A stretch of 7,186 nucleotides of DNA, taken from the NCBI GenBank assembly GCA_964555735.1, contig CAZKTS010000055.1, positions 1 through 7,186 on the forward strand, read 5' to 3'. Below, in pieces: positions 6,274 through 7,186 of this stretch. Position numbers and translations under genes: made by a program. The notes beneath the pieces are model-generated. The model saw only the letters and a program-made list of their open reading frames with translations. It ran no database searches and was not told the origin of the DNA. Each line of letters starts with the position of its first letter. Position 1 is the first letter of the stretch. The stretch comes from CAZKTS01 sp964555735. Its GTDB lineage: Bacteria; Actinomycetota; Acidimicrobiia; IMCC26256; PALSA-555.

Positions 6274-6696
6274 ATGCCGAACGTGACCGACACCGTCAAG
6301 AAGAGCGTCCAGGACGCCGCCTACGTGGCGGTCGGCGTGGGCGTCCTCGGCGTGCAGCAGGCCCAGCAGCGGGCCGGCGACGCCAAGGGAAAGGTCGAGA
6401 CCGCCACCAAGGGTGTGGCCGGCGACACGAAGCAGGCCGTCGAGGGCGGCGCGGGCGTGGCCCGCGAGCGCCTCGAGGCGTTCGCCCACGACGTGCGCGA
6501 GCGCGTCGAGCCCGTGATCGCCAAGGTCGAGGCTCGGGTCGAGCCGATCCTCGGCGAGGTCGAGGCCCGAGTGGAGCCGCTGCTCGACCAGGTCCTCGGC
6601 ACGGCGAAGTCGATCGCAGCCACCGGCACCGCGAAGGCCCAGGCCCTCTTCGGCAAGGACGCCCCCGCCGCCGAGGCGAAGCCCGCCACCAAGTAA
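6274..6696 (+). CDS. Amphipathic-helix protein, HBHA/MLDS/phasin-like
   Basis: This 140-residue protein lacks cysteine and tryptophan and is rich in Ala, Val, Glu and Lys. A short head (1-13) leads to a hydrophobic helix, AAYVAVGVGVLGVQQAQQ (15-32), then a charged amphipathic helical stretch (33-76), three 11-residue repeats with the pattern RVEP-x4-V (77-109), and a Lys/Ala/Pro tail (about 120-140). The head and the AYVAVGVG segment resemble the N-terminus of heparin-binding hemagglutinin and of the Rhodococcus lipid-droplet protein MLDS, as I recall them; apolipoprotein-like 11-residue repeats are also typical of that group and of phasins. The likely role is coating lipid or polymer inclusions, or peripheral membrane binding, perhaps with DNA contact through the basic tail; this is inference from composition. 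It has its own promoter with an operator-like palindrome and a strong downstream hairpin, so it is probably monocistronic, regulated and possibly abundant. An LEA-like stress protein is another possibility. Confidence 0.8.
   Translation: MPNVTDTVKKSVQDAAYVAVGVGVLGVQQAQQRAGDAKGKVETATKGVAGDTKQAVEGGAGVARERLEAFAHDVRERVEPVIAKVEARVEPILGEVEARVEPLLDQVLGTAKSIAATGTAKAQALFGKDAPAAEAKPATK
6502..6600 (+). repeat. Three tandem 33-bp repeats coding 11-residue amphipathic units
   Basis: The units are 6502-6534 (RVEPVIAKVEA), 6535-6567 (RVEPILGEVEA) and 6568-6600 (RVEPLLDQVLG). RVEP and a Val at position 9 recur in all three. Synonymous and conservative changes separate the copies, so the repeat is kept at protein level. 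An 11-residue period fits a surface-lying helix of the apolipoprotein type; the Pro at position 4 would kink each unit. Confidence 0.85.
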
Positions 6697-6711
6697 GTCC
6701 CAACGACCTCA

Positions 6712-6749
6712 CGAACCGGGCCCCGGGAGTTCCTCCCGGGGCCGGTTCG
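6712..6749 (+). terminator. Strong GC-rich hairpin after the helical-repeat gene
   Basis: The arm 6712-6729 pairs with 6733-6749 around a TTC loop, with a single bulged G (6718) and 17 base pairs, including a run of eleven next to the loop. It begins 15 nt after the TAA stop. No T-run follows, only the start region of cofD. It should separate transcription of the helical-repeat gene from cofD, and it leaves little room for a -35 element for cofD. Confidence 0.75.
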
Positions 6750-6751
6750 CG

Positions 6752-6757
6752 TACTCT
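6752..6757 (+). promoter_or_regulatory. -10 element of a leaderless promoter for cofD
   Basis: TACTCT is the same hexamer as the -10 box of the preceding gene. It ends 6 nt before ATG 6764, so the transcript would start at the A of the start codon. No Shine-Dalgarno sequence is present between the hairpin and the ATG. The -35 position falls in the hairpin and is not recognisable. Confidence 0.55.
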
Positions 6758-6763
6758 CGCCGG

Positions 6764-7186
6764 ATGCTCGTGGCACTCGCCGGCGGCGTCGGCGCTGCTC
6801 GGTTCCTGCGTGGTCTCGTCGACGTCGTCGACCCGGCCGACGTCGTGGCGGTGGTCAACACCGGTGACGACGATCGGTTCCATGGTCTCCACGTGAGCCC
6901 GGACCTCGACAGCGTCACCTACACCCTCGCCGGAGCGAACAACCCCGAGACCGGCTGGGGCCTCGCCGGCGAGACGTTCGCAGCCATCGAGGCGCTCGAG
7001 CGCTATGGCTCCCCCACCTGGTTCCGCCTCGGTGACCGCGACCTCGCGACCCACCTCTTCCGCACCGAGCGGCTGGCCGCGGGCGACACCCTGAGCGAGG
7101 TGACCGCCCGGATCGCGGGCGCCTGGGGCCTCGAGAGCCGACTGCTGCCGATGACCGACGACCTCGTGGCCACGCGCATCACGGTC
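6764..7186 (+). CDS. cofD: CofD/FbiA, phospholactyl (phosphoenolpyruvyl) transferase of F420 synthesis, 3'-truncated
   Basis: The first 141 codons are present; the right edge cuts the gene. The enzyme joins the activated guanylyl three-carbon unit (GPPG type in Actinobacteria, made by FbiD) to the deazaflavin Fo, giving dehydro-F420-0 in mycobacteria or F420-0 in archaea. It is a cytosolic enzyme. Visible family motifs are GGVGAARFLRGL (7-18), VVNTGDDDRFHGL (29-41), SPDLDSVTYTLAG (44-56, with the probable metal-binding Asp48), GWGLAGET (63-70) and WFRLGDRDLATHL (85-97). These align closely with mycobacterial FbiA from memory. The ATG is chosen because the conserved N-terminal motif starts only a few residues later and the -10 spacing fits a leaderless mRNA. 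A cofE/fbiB gene would be expected downstream, outside the window. Its presence implies the organism makes coenzyme F420. Confidence 0.96.
   Translation, partial: MLVALAGGVGAARFLRGLVDVVDPADVVAVVNTGDDDRFHGLHVSPDLDSVTYTLAGANNPETGWGLAGETFAAIEALERYGSPTWFRLGDRDLATHLFRTERLAAGDTLSEVTARIAGAWGLESRLLPMTDDLVATRITV

Noticed and set aside
6163..6489. N-terminal extension of the glycosyltransferase from an upstream in-frame start at 6489
   Set aside because: It would run antisense through the promoter, palindrome and first half of the helical-repeat gene. Its residues show no GT2 features, and the GTG at 6162 has a correctly spaced -10 element.

Overview
The window is GC-rich chromosomal DNA of an actinobacterium. 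An FtsH with an HEGGH zinc motif, a CofD/FbiA close to the mycobacterial type, a DUF5719-type envelope protein and leaderless-looking promoters all fit Actinobacteria. The gene mix and promoter style suggest Acidimicrobiia or a relative, but that placement is inference. No mobile element, CRISPR array, rRNA or tRNA was seen.

Layout. (1) Bases 1-1014, + strand: the 3' part of ftsH, a membrane AAA+ zinc protease, running in from the left edge. (2) Bases 1015-1067: a short convergent gap holding a perfect 14-bp hairpin, read as a shared terminator. (3) Bases 1068-6162, - strand: three genes that overlap by 4 nt and 1 nt. In transcription order they are a 1061-aa fused glycosyltransferase (cytoplasmic GT2 domain plus a polytopic YfhO/AftD-like part), a 486-aa anchored DUF5719-like protein made of four repeats, and a 150-aa membrane-anchored thioredoxin-like protein. 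(4) Bases 6163-6273: a 111-bp divergent control region with a perfect 20-bp inverted repeat inside a good promoter. (5) Bases 6274-6696, + strand: a 140-aa amphipathic-helix protein of the HBHA/MLDS/phasin-like kind with three 11-residue repeats. (6) A strong hairpin at 6712-6749, then cofD (fbiA) from 6764, leaderless by appearance and cut by the right edge.

How the genes fit together. The three minus-strand genes look like one translationally coupled cell-envelope module: a sugar-transferring membrane enzyme, an exported multi-repeat partner, and a redox protein of unknown target. cofD belongs to coenzyme F420 biosynthesis. In other Actinobacteria F420 genes lie near envelope-glycan genes and a whiB-type gene; here the small helical-repeat gene sits beside cofD instead. 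The most interesting points are the GT2/YfhO-like fusion, the operator-like palindrome in front of the helical-repeat gene, and the two start codons (6162 and 6764) placed exactly where leaderless transcripts would begin.
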